Positions 34,003-43,718 of a DNA stretch of 49,911 nt are shown here, in pieces. The notes beneath the pieces were generated by a model that did not search any database, was not told where the DNA came from, and worked only from the letters and a program-made list of their open reading frames with translations. Each line of letters begins with the position of its first letter. Position 1 is the first letter of the stretch. The stretch spans positions 1 through 49,911 of the forward strand of contig CACBVW010000008.1 of assembly GCA_902542765.1 (NCBI GenBank), read 5' to 3'. This DNA is from an uncultured SAR116 cluster alpha proteobacterium. Its GTDB lineage: Bacteria > Pseudomonadota > Alphaproteobacteria > Puniceispirillales > Marisalimonadaceae. Made by a program: the position numbers and the translations under genes.

Positions 34003-34737
34003 ATGATTAATTTAGAGGGCAAGACTGCTCTTTTAACTGCATCAGGACAGGGAATTGGTAAAGCAACGGCTGAAGCTTTCGCAGAAGCAGGAGCATATGT
34101 AATTGCTACAGACATTAATCACAAAAGTTTATATTTGTTAAAGGATGTAGTTAACGAAACTTATATTCTTGATGTAACAGATTATAATGAAATAAAAAAA
34201 TTAGTTAGCTCGATAAAAGCTCCAGATATTCTTTTTAACTGTGTAGGTATAGTTCATAATGGAACAATTTTAGAATCTACAGATGATGATTGGGATTTAG
34301 CGTTCAACCTAAATAGTAAATCTATGTATCATATGATAAAGGAGATTCTTCCTGTTATGATTAATAAAGGTGGTGGATCAATAATTAATATTGCATCAGT
34401 ATCATCTTCAACAAAAGGAATACCAAATAGATTTATATATTCAGCGTCTAAAGCTGCAGTGTTGGGAATAACTAAATCGGTAGCAGCTGATTATATCAAC
34501 CATGGGATTAGATGTAATGCCATTTGTCCAGGAACAATTCAAAGTCCATCATTAGAGCAAAGACTTTTAGATATGGGAGATTATGAATTAGCCAAAAAAC
34601 AATTTGTTGCAAGGCAACCAATGGGAAGATTTGGTGAGGCAGAAGAAGTCGCTAATCTTGCGGTATATCTAGCTAGTGATGCATCAGCTTTTACTACAGG
34701 TCAATTCCATATAATTGATGGTGGAATATGTATGTAA
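34003..34737 (+). CDS. SDR, likely 2-keto-3-deoxy-sugar-acid 4-dehydrogenase
   Basis: 244-residue classical SDR. Cofactor motif TASGQGIGKATAEAFAEAGAYVIATDIN (Asp after the second strand, so NAD), NCVGIVHNGT in place of NNAG, and catalytic Ser/Tyr/Lys in NIASVSSSTKGIPNRFIYSASKAAV. The sequence pattern resembles the DHRS6/2-keto-3-deoxy-L-fuconate dehydrogenase subgroup. It is nine bases from the dehydratase and 50 from an FAH hydrolase. Dehydratase, 4-dehydrogenase and diketo-hydrolase are the successive steps of the non-phosphorylating L-fuconate/L-rhamnonate route. Substrate identity is inferred. Confidence 0.88.
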   Translation: MINLEGKTALLTASGQGIGKATAEAFAEAGAYVIATDINHKSLYLLKDVVNETYILDVTDYNEIKKLVSSIKAPDILFNCVGIVHNGTILESTDDDWDLAFNLNSKSMYHMIKEILPVMINKGGGSIINIASVSSSTKGIPNRFIYSASKAAVLGITKSVAADYINHGIRCNAICPGTIQSPSLEQRLLDMGDYELAKKQFVARQPMGRFGEAEEVANLAVYLASDASAFTTGQFHIIDGGICM

Positions 34738-34787
34738 TAAATCAATAATAAATTTTTTAATTATTTAAATTAGAGAAAGGAAGTAAA

Positions 34788-35630
34788 ATGAAATTATTAC
34801 GCTACGGAGAAATTGGGAAAGAAAAGCCTGGCATTCTTGGCCAGGATGGTAAAATAAGAGATTTATCTAATCACATTACGGATATCAATGGAGACAATAT
34901 TAGTGAAGAGGGCTTGAATAAAATTTCTATGATTGATGTTTCATCTTTACCAATTATTCCTGAAAACACAAGATTGGGAGCATGTGTTGGTAATATTGGA
35001 AAATTTCTTTGTATTGGATTAAATTATTCAGATCACGCTTCAGAAACTGGAATGCCTGTACCAAGTGAACCAATATTATTTTCAAAGGCAACATCTGCTG
35101 TAGTAGGTCCAAATGATAATGTTGAAATACCAAGAAATTCTAATGAAACTGACTGGGAAGTTGAACTTGGCATCATAATTGGAAAAAAAGCTAAATATAT
35201 TAATGAAGAAGATGCAGAAGAATATATCGCTGGATATTGCGTAGTTAATGATATTTCAGAAAGAGAATTTCAACTAAAAAAAGAAGGACAGTGGACTAAA
35301 GGCAAATCTTGTGACACTTTTGGGCCAATTGGACCATATTTAGTTACTAAAGATGAAGTGTCTGACGTTCAGAACCTAAAAATGTATCTAGATGTTAATG
35401 GTAAAAGAATGCAAGATGGTTCTACAAAAACCATGATATTCTCTGCAAAACACATTGTATATTATTTATCACAATTTATGAGTTTAAATCCTGGCGATAT
35501 TATTGCTACGGGTACTCCACCTGGAGTTGGTGGTGGAATGAAACCACCTGTTTTTTTAAAGGCAGGCGATAAAATGAAGTTGGGTATAGAAGGTTTGGGT
35601 GAACAAAATCAAACATGTTTCCAAGGTTAA
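34788..35630 (+). CDS. Fumarylacetoacetate-hydrolase-family protein, likely 2,4-diketo-3-deoxy-acid hydrolase
   Basis: 280-residue FAH-fold metal-dependent hydrolase. KLLRYGEIGKEKPGILG at the start and ICIGLNYSDHA-type CIGLNYSDHASETG match the sugar-acid branch. Metal ligands are the Glu pair in DWEVELG and Asp in CVVNDISERE; GDIIATGTPPGVGGG and KAGDKMKLGIEGLGEQ follow. The closest characterised roles are hydrolysis of 2,4-diketo-3-deoxy-L-fuconate or -rhamnonate to pyruvate and lactate. The tandem D-lactate-type oxidases nearby could use such a product, but L-lactate would not suit them, so the link is loose. Confidence 0.9.
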   Translation: MKLLRYGEIGKEKPGILGQDGKIRDLSNHITDINGDNISEEGLNKISMIDVSSLPIIPENTRLGACVGNIGKFLCIGLNYSDHASETGMPVPSEPILFSKATSAVVGPNDNVEIPRNSNETDWEVELGIIIGKKAKYINEEDAEEYIAGYCVVNDISEREFQLKKEGQWTKGKSCDTFGPIGPYLVTKDEVSDVQNLKMYLDVNGKRMQDGSTKTMIFSAKHIVYYLSQFMSLNPGDIIATGTPPGVGGGMKPPVFLKAGDKMKLGIEGLGEQNQTCFQG

Positions 35631-35667
35631 TTGGATTTTAACTTAGAACTTTTCTTATAAAACTTAA

Positions 35668-36228
35668 TTAATTTTGAACCTTAACTATGCAGGGAGTTTC
35701 AGTTTTTTTATTAATGTCAAAAATTGATCTTCCTGTATGATTGAGGTGTTTTCCATATGTATGTATAGAAAGAGCAATCTCACGACCATTATTCCATACA
35801 CTATGTATGTCTTCAGGCAAACAACAAGTAGCATCTCCTGCGTATATAGTCTCTTCATTTGTTTTTACTAAATCCGCAAAACCGTCTGTAGTTCCATCAT
35901 CTATTCTTTTGTAACTAGTTTCATGTTCTTGTCCTTGAATACCAGCAACAACAGCCCATGTTTTGTGATTATGTGGCGCAAGTCCCTCTCCAGGAGCCCA
36001 CGCAATTGCAAAAACAGCTAAGCTATGATCTTTTTCTTCATGCAGTAAATGCAATCCAAATCCCTGTTCTTTATCTACATTAAAATATTCTGGCTTAATC
36101 CAACTTTTGTTTGCTGCTATTTTTTTTGATAATGGTTTTATTCTATCGATTATCTTTTCCTCGTCAGTCTCTTCTTTTACTACTAAACGAATATCAGTTA
36201 CATAATCCTCAATTGAATATTCAGTCAT
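35668..36228 (-). CDS. Cupin-fold cysteine-dioxygenase-like metalloenzyme
   Basis: 186 residues from the ATG at 36228, which follows GGGGAAAG; an in-frame ATG at 36240 lacks a ribosome-binding site. It belongs to the group described as predicted metal-dependent enzymes of the double-stranded beta-helix superfamily, related to cysteine dioxygenase. Metal-binding residues are in APHNHKTWAVVAGIQGQE and the later His of LPEDIHSVWN. AVFAIAWAPGEGLAPHNH is typical. Substrate unknown, with small thiols a possibility. It is convergent with the FAH gene and precedes nothing on its strand until 34 kb. Confidence 0.82.
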   Translation of the reverse strand: MTEYSIEDYVTDIRLVVKEETDEEKIIDRIKPLSKKIAANKSWIKPEYFNVDKEQGFGLHLLHEEKDHSLAVFAIAWAPGEGLAPHNHKTWAVVAGIQGQEHETSYKRIDDGTTDGFADLVKTNEETIYAGDATCCLPEDIHSVWNNGREIALSIHTYGKHLNHTGRSIFDINKKTETPCIVKVQN

Positions 36229-36340
36229 TGCTTTCCCCATTTTTTAAAAACACATAAAACTAATTCCTAAATATAATGATAGACAAATCGAAATATTTTA
36301 CAAAAAATTTAATTATTATTGATTTAGAACAAACAGGAAA

Positions 36341-36961
36341 TTATTTTGACAAACTGCTTGCTAGTAAAGCTCTTTTTGTAATCTCTTTGTAATCTCTGCT
36401 TTCAGGTGGAATTATCCAACTACCGCCTACACATATTACATTCTTTTGACAAAGCCATTCATGAGCATTATTTTGGTTAATACCACCTGTTGGGCAAAAC
36501 AAAATTTCAGGAAATGGCCCACTTAAAGATTTAAGATATTCAAGACCACCTGCGGCTTGTGCTGGAAAAAATTTAAAAAATTTATAATCTAAACTCATTA
36601 AATTCATAATATCACTAGAATTTGAAACTCCCGGCAGGAATGGAAATTCCTTTTCTAGTGCATGTGTTGCAAGGGAAATTGTAGAGCCAGGACTAACAGC
36701 AAATTTCGCTCCAGCATCTTTTACAGAATTTAAATCTTCATTGCTTAAAACTGTACCTGCTCCAATTTTCAAAGAAGGAAATTTTTTAGACACAATCTCT
36801 ATTGCTTTTAGGGCACAATCCGTTCTTAAAGTGATTTCAACTACCTTAATATTTCCGTTTATTAAAGCCTCAAATAAATATTCAACATTATCAATATTAT
36901 TGATTGTCAATACAGGCATAACAGGAGACATTGAAAGAGTAGATTTAATATAATTATGCAT
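36341..36961 (-). CDS. eda: KDPG/KHG aldolase
   Basis: 206-residue class I aldolase that cleaves 2-keto-3-deoxy-6-phosphogluconate to pyruvate and glyceraldehyde 3-phosphate. The catalytic Glu is in VVEITLRTDCA, the Schiff-base lysine in FKFFPAQAAGG, and other pocket segments are KIGAGTVLS, FAVSPGST and FCPTGGI. A second ATG three bases upstream (36964) is equally possible. It completes a KDG to KDPG to pyruvate route with the dehydratases and KdgK of this region. It is divergent from the DenD gene. Confidence 0.94.
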   Translation of the reverse strand: MHNYIKSTLSMSPVMPVLTINNIDNVEYLFEALINGNIKVVEITLRTDCALKAIEIVSKKFPSLKIGAGTVLSNEDLNSVKDAGAKFAVSPGSTISLATHALEKEFPFLPGVSNSSDIMNLMSLDYKFFKFFPAQAAGGLEYLKSLSGPFPEILFCPTGGINQNNAHEWLCQKNVICVGGSWIIPPESRDYKEITKRALLASSLSK

Positions 36962-37055
36962 CAATTCATCAAAAATTTATTTTTTATTTTTACTTTCTAT
37001 TTTAATATGTTGTTATTCAAAATTCTTCAATCAATAAATTAATAAAGAGGGTTTT

Positions 37056-38027
37056 ATGAAAATTTTAATAATGGGTGGAGCTGGAATGATTGGGCAAAAG
37101 CTACTTAATCTTATATTAAAAAAAGAAAAATTAAATAACCAAAAAATCAGTGAAATCACATTGTTTGATATTATAGAAGCACCCTATCCTAATAATACTA
37201 ATATTCCAATACAATCAAAGTCAGGTGATATTTCAGATATAGATGTCAGTAAAAATCTTATTTCATCTAAGCCAGACATAATTTTTCATTTGGCTGCTAT
37301 AGTTTCAGGACAAGCAGAACAGGAATTTGACTTAGGTTGGGATATAAATGCAAAAGGAAGCTGGGGTTTGTTTGAAGCAATAAGACATCAAGGAGAAAAT
37401 TATTGCCCAAGATTAGTTTTTACAAGCTCAATAGCAGTTTTTGGTGCCCCATTCCCTGATAAGATACCCGATGATTTTTTTACAACACCTCTTACATCTT
37501 ATGGAGCCCAAAAAGCTATATCTGAGTTGTTGTTAGCCGATTACTCAAGAAAGAAAATGATTGATGGAGTATCAATAAGATTACCAACTATTTGCGTAAG
37601 ACCTGGCAAACCTAATCTTGCAGCTTCAGGTTTCTTTTCTGGAATTATACGTGAGCCTTTAAATGGTAAAGAAGTAATTCTTCCCGTTAATCCTGATGTA
37701 AGACATTGGCATGCAACACCAAGAGCTGCCTCAGGTTTTCTCGCGCATGCTGCAGAAATGGATACATCAAAATTAAATGACAGAATAACATTAAACATGC
37801 CTGGTTTATCTGTAACCGTTCAAGAACAAATAGACGCATTAGAGAGAGTTGCCGGCAGTGATGTGGTAAAACTTATTAAACATCAACCAGATCCAACAAT
37901 CCAAAAAATAGTGAGTGGATGGGCAAGAGATTTTGATACAAAAAGATCTATTGAACTAGGTTTCAAGGCAGAAACAAATTTTGATGAGATAATCAAAACG
38001 TATATTGAAGACGATTTAAAAAAATAA
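37056..38027 (+). CDS. denD: D-erythronate dehydrogenase (extended SDR)
   Basis: 323-residue NAD-dependent epimerase/dehydratase-family protein. The nucleotide motif is IMGGAGMIGQKLL near residues 4-16, and the active-site pair is Tyr-x3-Lys in TSYGAQKAISELLL. The C-terminal half has VRPGKPNLAASGFFSGIIREPL and DVRHWHATPRAASGFLAHAAEMD, which are marks of the DenD group. DenD oxidises D-erythronate to 2-oxo-tetronate, which OtnI, OtnK and OtnC then take to dihydroxyacetone phosphate. OtnI and OtnC candidates are 15 kb away in this window. GAGGG precedes the ATG; the hydantoinase gene follows after 33 bases. Confidence 0.88.
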   Translation: MKILIMGGAGMIGQKLLNLILKKEKLNNQKISEITLFDIIEAPYPNNTNIPIQSKSGDISDIDVSKNLISSKPDIIFHLAAIVSGQAEQEFDLGWDINAKGSWGLFEAIRHQGENYCPRLVFTSSIAVFGAPFPDKIPDDFFTTPLTSYGAQKAISELLLADYSRKKMIDGVSIRLPTICVRPGKPNLAASGFFSGIIREPLNGKEVILPVNPDVRHWHATPRAASGFLAHAAEMDTSKLNDRITLNMPGLSVTVQEQIDALERVAGSDVVKLIKHQPDPTIQKIVSGWARDFDTKRSIELGFKAETNFDEIIKTYIEDDLKK

Positions 38028-38060
38028 TCTTACTTATAAACATAATAATGGCAGAATAAT

Positions 38061-41000
38061 ATGTGGCAATTTTGGATAGATAGAGGTGGTACATTCACCG
38101 ATATAGTAGCAAAAAAACCTGATGGCAAAATAATAATTGATAAGCTTTTATCTGAGAACTCTGATGCTTACAAAGATGCTGCAGTTGAAGGTATAAAAAG
38201 AATTCTTGAGCTCAAAAAAGAAGACAAAATTCCTACAGATATTATTTCTTCAGTAAAAATGGGTACAACCGTTGCAACTAATGCCCTACTTGAAAGAAAA
38301 GGTGACAGAACTCTACTGCTTATTACAAAAGGCTTTGGAGACTTATTAAGAATTGGTTATCAAAATAGACCTCTTTTGTTTGATCTAAATATCAAATTAC
38401 CAGAGTTGTTGTACGAAAGAGTAGTAGAAGTATCAGAAAGATTAAACGAGAAAGGTAAGGTAGTTACTAAATTAAATGAGGAGGAAGTACGTAATTCACT
38501 AATCAAAGCAAAATCGGATGGTATAAACAGTGTAGCTATTGCTTTTATGCATTCATATATAAATCCAGATCATGAAAATAAAATTGAACAAATTGCAAAA
38601 GAAGAAAATTTTAATCAAATTTCAGTAAGTCATAAAGTATCTCCACTAATTAAATTAGTTGGTAGAGGTGATACTACCGTAGTTGATGCTTATTTATCTC
38701 CAATTCTTAGACGGTACGTAAATCAAGTTTCAGAGGAACTTAAAGATACTAAATCTACTCAATTAATGTTTATGCAATCCAATGGAGGCCTAACAGACGC
38801 AAATCTTTTCCAAGGTAAAGATGCTTTATTATCTGGCCCAGCAGGAGGAGTTGTGAGTATGACACAAACCGGAAAGCAAGCGGGATTTAATAAATTAATT
38901 GGATTTGATATGGGTGGAACCTCTACAGATGTATGCCATTTTGCTGGTGAGTTTGAAAGATCGTTTGAGACAGAATTAGCAGGTGTAAGAATTAGAGCTC
39001 CTATGATGCAGATTAATACTGTGGCAGCAGGTGGTGGCTCAATACTTTCTTATAAAGATGGTAGGTTTCAAGTTGGTCCGGAGAGCGCTGGAGCAATTCC
39101 TGGCCCAGCATCATATGGTAGAGGTGGACCTTTAACTGTAACTGATTGCAATGTCTTATTAGGTAAATTAAATCCAGATTTTTTCCCAAAAGTTTTTGGG
39201 AAAACTAGCGATCAACCTCTAAATTTAGAAATTGTAAAGAAAAAGTTTTTGGATTTGTCAGATATAATTTCTAAAGAAAAAAATGAGCCTATGATGGATA
39301 TCTTTAAAATGGCTGAAGGTTTTTTAAAAATAGCTGTCGAAAACATGGCTAATGCAATAAAAAAAATATCAATTCAAAAAGGTTATGATGTAACAAATTA
39401 TATGTTGAATTGTTTTGGAGGTGCAGGCGGGCAACATGCATGTAATGTTGCTGATTCTCTTGGTATTTCAAATGTTATGATACATCCATATGCTGGAGTT
39501 TTATCAGCCTACGGAATGGGCCTTGCTGAAATTAGAAGTATTAGGGAAGGTCATTTTGAAAAAAATATCACAAATATTTTAGACGCTGAAAACTTAATTG
39601 AAATCTTGTCTTCACAAGCAAAAAAAGATCTAAATGATCAAGATATTTCTGATGCTTCAATTCTTCTCTTAAAAAATGCTTTTTTGCATTATAAAGGTTC
39701 ACATCAAAATTTAGAAATCAAATTTGATACACCTGAAAATATGAGAAAATCTTTTGAACAAGAACATAAAAAACGCTTTGGTTTTTTTGTTGAAGATAGA
39801 GAAATATTTATTGAAATGCTAACTGTTGAAGCAGTAGGTAAAAAAAAAGAAAATTATAATTTTTTAAGTCCTAACACATCAACTACAAAGGCAAATCCTA
39901 TTGCATTCAAAAAAATGTATGTAAATGGCTCAGAAATTAATACACCAATCTATAAAAGGGATGAATTAATAATTGGACAGAATATTTCAGGTCCAGCTAT
40001 CATTGTAGAAGCAACAGGTACTAACATAATTGATTATGGTTGGTCAGGGACTTTAGATAAGCATTATAATTTGATCTTATCTAGAGTAGAAGAAAAGAAA
40101 CTTCAAAAAGGAATAGGAACATCTGTAGATGTTGTGATGCTAGAAGTTTTTAACAATCTTTTTATGAATATTGCAGAACAAATGGGAGCAACATTAGCAA
40201 ACACTGCTTATTCAGTGAATATAAAAGAAAGATTAGATTTTTCATGTGCTCTTTTTAATAATGAAGGATCTTTAGTTGCCAATGCCCCTCATGTTCCAGT
40301 TCATTTAGGATCTATGTCAGAGGCAATAAAAACAGTAGTTAGGTTAAACAAAGATAATATTTATCCAGATGATGTTTTTGTACTTAACGCCCCATTTAAT
40401 GGTGGAACTCATCTTCCTGATGTAACGGTGATAACTCCAGTTTTTGATAAAAATGGAAAAGAAATTATATTTTTTGTTGCTTCTCGTGGTCATCATGCCG
40501 ACATAGGAGGTAAAACGCCAGGTTCTGGTCCACCAGACTCAAAGCATATTGAAGAAGAAGGTGTCTTGATTGATAATTTTAAGTTATTTGACAAAGGTAT
40601 ATTTCGTGAGAAAGAAATGAGAAAAATCTTATCGTCAGGTAAGTATCCATGTCGAAATGTTGAACATAATATGGCAGATCTTGCAGCTCAAGTTGCAGCA
40701 AACAAAACAGGTATTAATGAAATTAATTCAATGATTGACCAATATGGTATTGAAACTGTGCACGCCTATATGAATCATGTACAAGATAATGCAGAAGAAA
40801 GTATACGTAATGCCATAGTTAATTTAAAACAAGGTGAATATGAGTATGAACTTGATAATGGTGAGTTCATTAGAGTTAATGTAAAAATTGATAAAGAAAA
40901 TCGTGAAGCTATAATTGATTTTACAGGCACAGCGCCTAAAAACCCTTTCAATTACAATGCCCCAATGGCTGTATGCTATGCAGTAATATTATATGTATTC

Positions 41001-41654
41001 AGAACTCTAGTTGGAAATAATATTCCACTTAATGAAGGTTGCTTCAAACCAATTCAGATAATTATACCAAATAATTCAATGATAAATGCAAAGTATCCTT
41101 CTGCGGTGATAGCAGGCAATACAGAAGTGAGCCAATTGACATGTAACGCGTTATTTGGAGCACTTGGAGTGATTGCTGGCAGCCAAGCAACGATGAATAA
41201 TTTTATCTGGGGGAATGAAAAAATACAAAATTATGAAACCATTTGCGGAGGAACTGGTGCTGGTCCAAATTTTCATGGCACATCAGCTATTCAAACTCAT
41301 ATGACCAATACCAGAAGCACTGATCCCGAAGTATTAGAAACTCGTTTTCCAGTAAGACTTGAAGAATTTTCAATTAGAAAAAATTCAGGTGGTAAGGGTA
41401 AATTCAATGGAGGTGACGGTGTTACCAGAAAATTAAGATTTTTAGAGCCTATGACTGTTACAACATTATGTTCACATCGAAAAATAAAGCCTTTTGGTTT
41501 AAATGGAGGTTGTCCAGGAGACTGTGGTAGAGAATGGCTTGAAAAAGCAAATGGAAGTATAATTAGTCTTTCTGGCAACGATAGTTGTCAAGTAAAAATT
41601 AATGATCTTTTTGTTATGGAAACTCCGGGTGGTGGAGGATTTGGAAAAAAATAA
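38061..41654 (+). CDS. Fused hydantoinase A/B (5-oxoprolinase-family) protein
   Basis: 1197-residue ATP-dependent amidohydrolase with HyuA and HyuB in one chain. The HyuA part (about residues 1-680) starts [19 protein letters not shown] and has the ASKHA phosphate loop [11 protein letters not shown] and [13 protein letters not shown]. The HyuB part (about 690-1197) begins near [20 protein letters not shown] and contains [14 protein letters not shown] and FRIRKNSGG-like [18 protein letters not shown]. The family includes 5-oxoprolinase, N-methylhydantoinase and acetophenone carboxylase relatives. Full-length fusions of about 1200 residues often hydrolyse 5-oxoproline to glutamate. Substrate not certain; upstream denD on the same strand gives no clear hint. 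Confidence 0.93.
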   Translation: MWQFWIDRGGTFTDIVAKKPDGKIIIDKLLSENSDAYKDAAVEGIKRILELKKEDKIPTDIISSVKMGTTVATNALLERKGDRTLLLITKGFGDLLRIGYQNRPLLFDLNIKLPELLYERVVEVSERLNEKGKVVTKLNEEEVRNSLIKAKSDGINSVAIAFMHSYINPDHENKIEQIAKEENFNQISVSHKVSPLIKLVGRGDTTVVDAYLSPILRRYVNQVSEELKDTKSTQLMFMQSNGGLTDANLFQGKDALLSGPAGGVVSMTQTGKQAGFNKLIGFDMGGTSTDVCHFAGEFERSFETELAGVRIRAPMMQINTVAAGGGSILSYKDGRFQVGPESAGAIPGPASYGRGGPLTVTDCNVLLGKLNPDFFPKVFGKTSDQPLNLEIVKKKFLDLSDIISKEKNEPMMDIFKMAEGFLKIAVENMANAIKKISIQKGYDVTNYMLNCFGGAGGQHACNVADSLGISNVMIHPYAGVLSAYGMGLAEIRSIREGHFEKNITNILDAENLIEILSSQAKKDLNDQDISDASILLLKNAFLHYKGSHQNLEIKFDTPENMRKSFEQEHKKRFGFFVEDREIFIEMLTVEAVGKKKENYNFLSPNTSTTKANPIAFKKMYVNGSEINTPIYKRDELIIGQNISGPAIIVEATGTNIIDYGWSGTLDKHYNLILSRVEEKKLQKGIGTSVDVVMLEVFNNLFMNIAEQMGATLANTAYSVNIKERLDFSCALFNNEGSLVANAPHVPVHLGSMSEAIKTVVRLNKDNIYPDDVFVLNAPFNGGTHLPDVTVITPVFDKNGKEIIFFVASRGHHADIGGKTPGSGPPDSKHIEEEGVLIDNFKLFDKGIFREKEMRKILSSGKYPCRNVEHNMADLAAQVAANKTGINEINSMIDQYGIETVHAYMNHVQDNAEESIRNAIVNLKQGEYEYELDNGEFIRVNVKIDKENREAIIDFTGTAPKNPFNYNAPMAVCYAVILYVFRTLVGNNIPLNEGCFKPIQIIIPNNSMINAKYPSAVIAGNTEVSQLTCNALFGALGVIAGSQATMNNFIWGNEKIQNYETICGGTGAGPNFHGTSAIQTHMTNTRSTDPEVLETRFPVRLEEFSIRKNSGGKGKFNGGDGVTRKLRFLEPMTVTTLCSHRKIKPFGLNGGCPGDCGREWLEKANGSIISLSGNDSCQVKINDLFVMETPGGGGFGKK

Positions 41655-41661
41655 ATTTAAA

Positions 41662-43404
41662 TTATACACCCTTTATAAATTCTAATAAATTTTTTCTTGT
41701 ATCTTCACTTTGTATATGAAATCTATCTACAGTTTGGGGCCAATCGGTTTCTTTATAATCACTCTTTAAAACTTTATATTCTTTACTCATTTCTAAATCC
41801 TGTTTTAGTTGCGACCTAGAATATAGTATTAACGCAATAGATCTTGCGTCCATTACACTAATATCAAAACTTAATTCAACTACTTTATTATAATCCTCGG
41901 CAAAAAAATAACCAAGAATTAAGTCTTTTACTCTGTTATCTGAAGATGACTGACCTTGCGGAATAGGATCAAGCTCATATGCTTTATTAAGTAATTCTAA
42001 ACCTTTATCAACCTTTCCTGTTCTTACTAAAACTTCACCATATCCAGATAGTACTCTTGGATCGTTTGGAACCATATTGAATGCCTTTCTTCCATGATCC
42101 TCAGCTAAAACATAATCATGATTACTTAAGTAAACTGCGGATAACATTCTATGACACTCAAAATCATTCTCATTTAATTCTAGAGCTTTATCTATATTTT
42201 GTTTAGCTTCTGTAAAAATTTCTTCAGGATTTTGATCTGAAAAACCTCTAAACATTGCCTGGCCTAAAGTACAACATTTCCAAGCATAGGCCTGAGCATT
42301 ATTTGCGTCTGCTTCAATGGCTTTGTCGAAGTTTTTTAATGCTTCCTGACAAGCTTCTTTTGTAAATTTATGATGATTTTCTTTCCCTCTTAATAAATAT
42401 TCATATGAACTTATATTTTCTGTTGGCTTTCTTTTCGATCTTTGCAACGAACTAATTTCAATCTCTCCAAGTAGGGCAATTGAAATTTTTCTAACTATTT
42501 CATCTTGTAAATCAAAAATATCCTCAAGAACCCTGTCATATTTGTTACTCCAGATAATACTATCATCTTTTGCATCACTTAATTCGATGCTTATTCTCAC
42601 TCTTTTACCAGAAGCACGGATGCCTCCTGTCACAATAAAATCTAAATCGAATTTCTTCGAAAATTCTTTTATGTCTTGATTTTCATCTTTAAAATTAACA
42701 GTTGTTTGTCTTGAAAGTATCTCGAACTCACGCATCATAGAAAATTCTGTAATTAAATCCTCAACAATACCATCAACTAAGAAACCACTATCTTCATCTT
42801 TACTAGTATTCGCAAAAGGTAAAATTGCAAATTTTGGTTTTTTATTAAGATTTTTATTTGAGACATTTTTTATTTTACTTTTACCATCACCAAGTAAGGA
42901 AAAAACTTCGAAATTATTTGAAATATTTTTCAACTCAATTTTACCTAAAGGATAAATGGTCTCATCAATTTTGTTATGTATTTGCTGCCTTACTACATCT
43001 GAAATTAAAATTTCTCCAACTGGTGATTGACCCTCGAGACGAGCAGCTATATTGACACCATTCCCATAAATGTTATCACCTTCAATAATAATATCGTCTA
43101 AATGAACACCTACTCTCCACGATAATTTAGGATTTATATCCTCTATTAAATTTCTATCTTTTATGGATTTCTGAAATTCAACAGCTGCTTTTGTTGCCCC
43201 CACGGGACTATCAAATTCAGCTATTATTGAGTCACCAGCGGTATGGAAAATTCTCCCAGAAAATTTGTTTATTATTGGATCAATAATATCTCTACATTCT
43301 TTTAAACTGCTTAGTGTTTTTTCTTCTTGGGATTCCATATGCTTACTGAAATCAACACAGTCAGTTGCTAATATAGTTGCTAATCTTCTTTTAACTTCAG
43401 ACAT
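41662..43404 (-). CDS. Class III adenylate/guanylate cyclase with TolB-like and TPR regions
   Basis: 580 residues. The N-terminal cyclase domain (about 1-170) has both metal Asp residues, D15 (ATDCVDFSKHM) and D58 (HTAGDSIIAEF), and the transition-state Asn/Arg N118 and R122 (GVNIAARLEG), so it should be catalytic. A TolB-N-like domain follows from about 190 (FAILPFANTSKDEDSGFLVDGIVEDLI), then TPR repeats from about 345 to 500 (KNFDKAIEADANNAQAYAW and others). No membrane helix is seen, so it is cytosolic. Such cyclases are common in Alphaproteobacteria and are thought to make cAMP in response to partner binding. It is convergent with the hydantoinase gene, 7 bases away. Confidence 0.92.
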   Translation of the reverse strand: MSEVKRRLATILATDCVDFSKHMESQEEKTLSSLKECRDIIDPIINKFSGRIFHTAGDSIIAEFDSPVGATKAAVEFQKSIKDRNLIEDINPKLSWRVGVHLDDIIIEGDNIYGNGVNIAARLEGQSPVGEILISDVVRQQIHNKIDETIYPLGKIELKNISNNFEVFSLLGDGKSKIKNVSNKNLNKKPKFAILPFANTSKDEDSGFLVDGIVEDLITEFSMMREFEILSRQTTVNFKDENQDIKEFSKKFDLDFIVTGGIRASGKRVRISIELSDAKDDSIIWSNKYDRVLEDIFDLQDEIVRKISIALLGEIEISSLQRSKRKPTENISSYEYLLRGKENHHKFTKEACQEALKNFDKAIEADANNAQAYAWKCCTLGQAMFRGFSDQNPEEIFTEAKQNIDKALELNENDFECHRMLSAVYLSNHDYVLAEDHGRKAFNMVPNDPRVLSGYGEVLVRTGKVDKGLELLNKAYELDPIPQGQSSSDNRVKDLILGYFFAEDYNKVVELSFDISVMDARSIALILYSRSQLKQDLEMSKEYKVLKSDYKETDWPQTVDRFHIQSEDTRKNLLEFIKGV

Positions 43405-43508
43405 AAAACTTTACTAAATTATAATTTAATCTCATTTCGTGAATCATAATTAATATGACATTACATTACTATGTTACGATTTTTTTTTAATAATTGAAGT
43501 AAAACTTT

Positions 43509-43709
43509 ATGAGTAATTATAATAAAATTAATAGTCCATTAATCTGCTTAAAAACTGGATCAAATGCAAAAATAATTAGTTATTTTGATAAAGATGAAGT
43601 TCCTTATGTTAAAATAAGTATGGAAATAGAATTCGAAGACACGAAATTTCACGTACTAAAAACAATTCCAATAGACAATATTAAAGATCAATTTAGTTAT
43701 AATAACTAA
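43509..43709 (+). CDS. Small hypothetical protein
   Basis: 66-residue frame in a 314-base gap between the cyclase and glutaryl-CoA dehydrogenase genes, divergent from the first and convergent with the second. The ATG is preceded by TTGAAG about 10 bases upstream. The protein reads as soluble, alternating beta-rich sequence (PYVKISMEIEFEDTKFHVLKTIPIDNI) with normal codon use and no repeats, unlike chance frames in AT-rich DNA. I do not recognise it. It may be a real small gene, perhaps linked to the cyclase by sharing its promoter region. Confidence 0.6.
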   Translation: MSNYNKINSPLICLKTGSNAKIISYFDKDEVPYVKISMEIEFEDTKFHVLKTIPIDNIKDQFSYNN

Positions 43710-43718
43710 TACCTGTAT

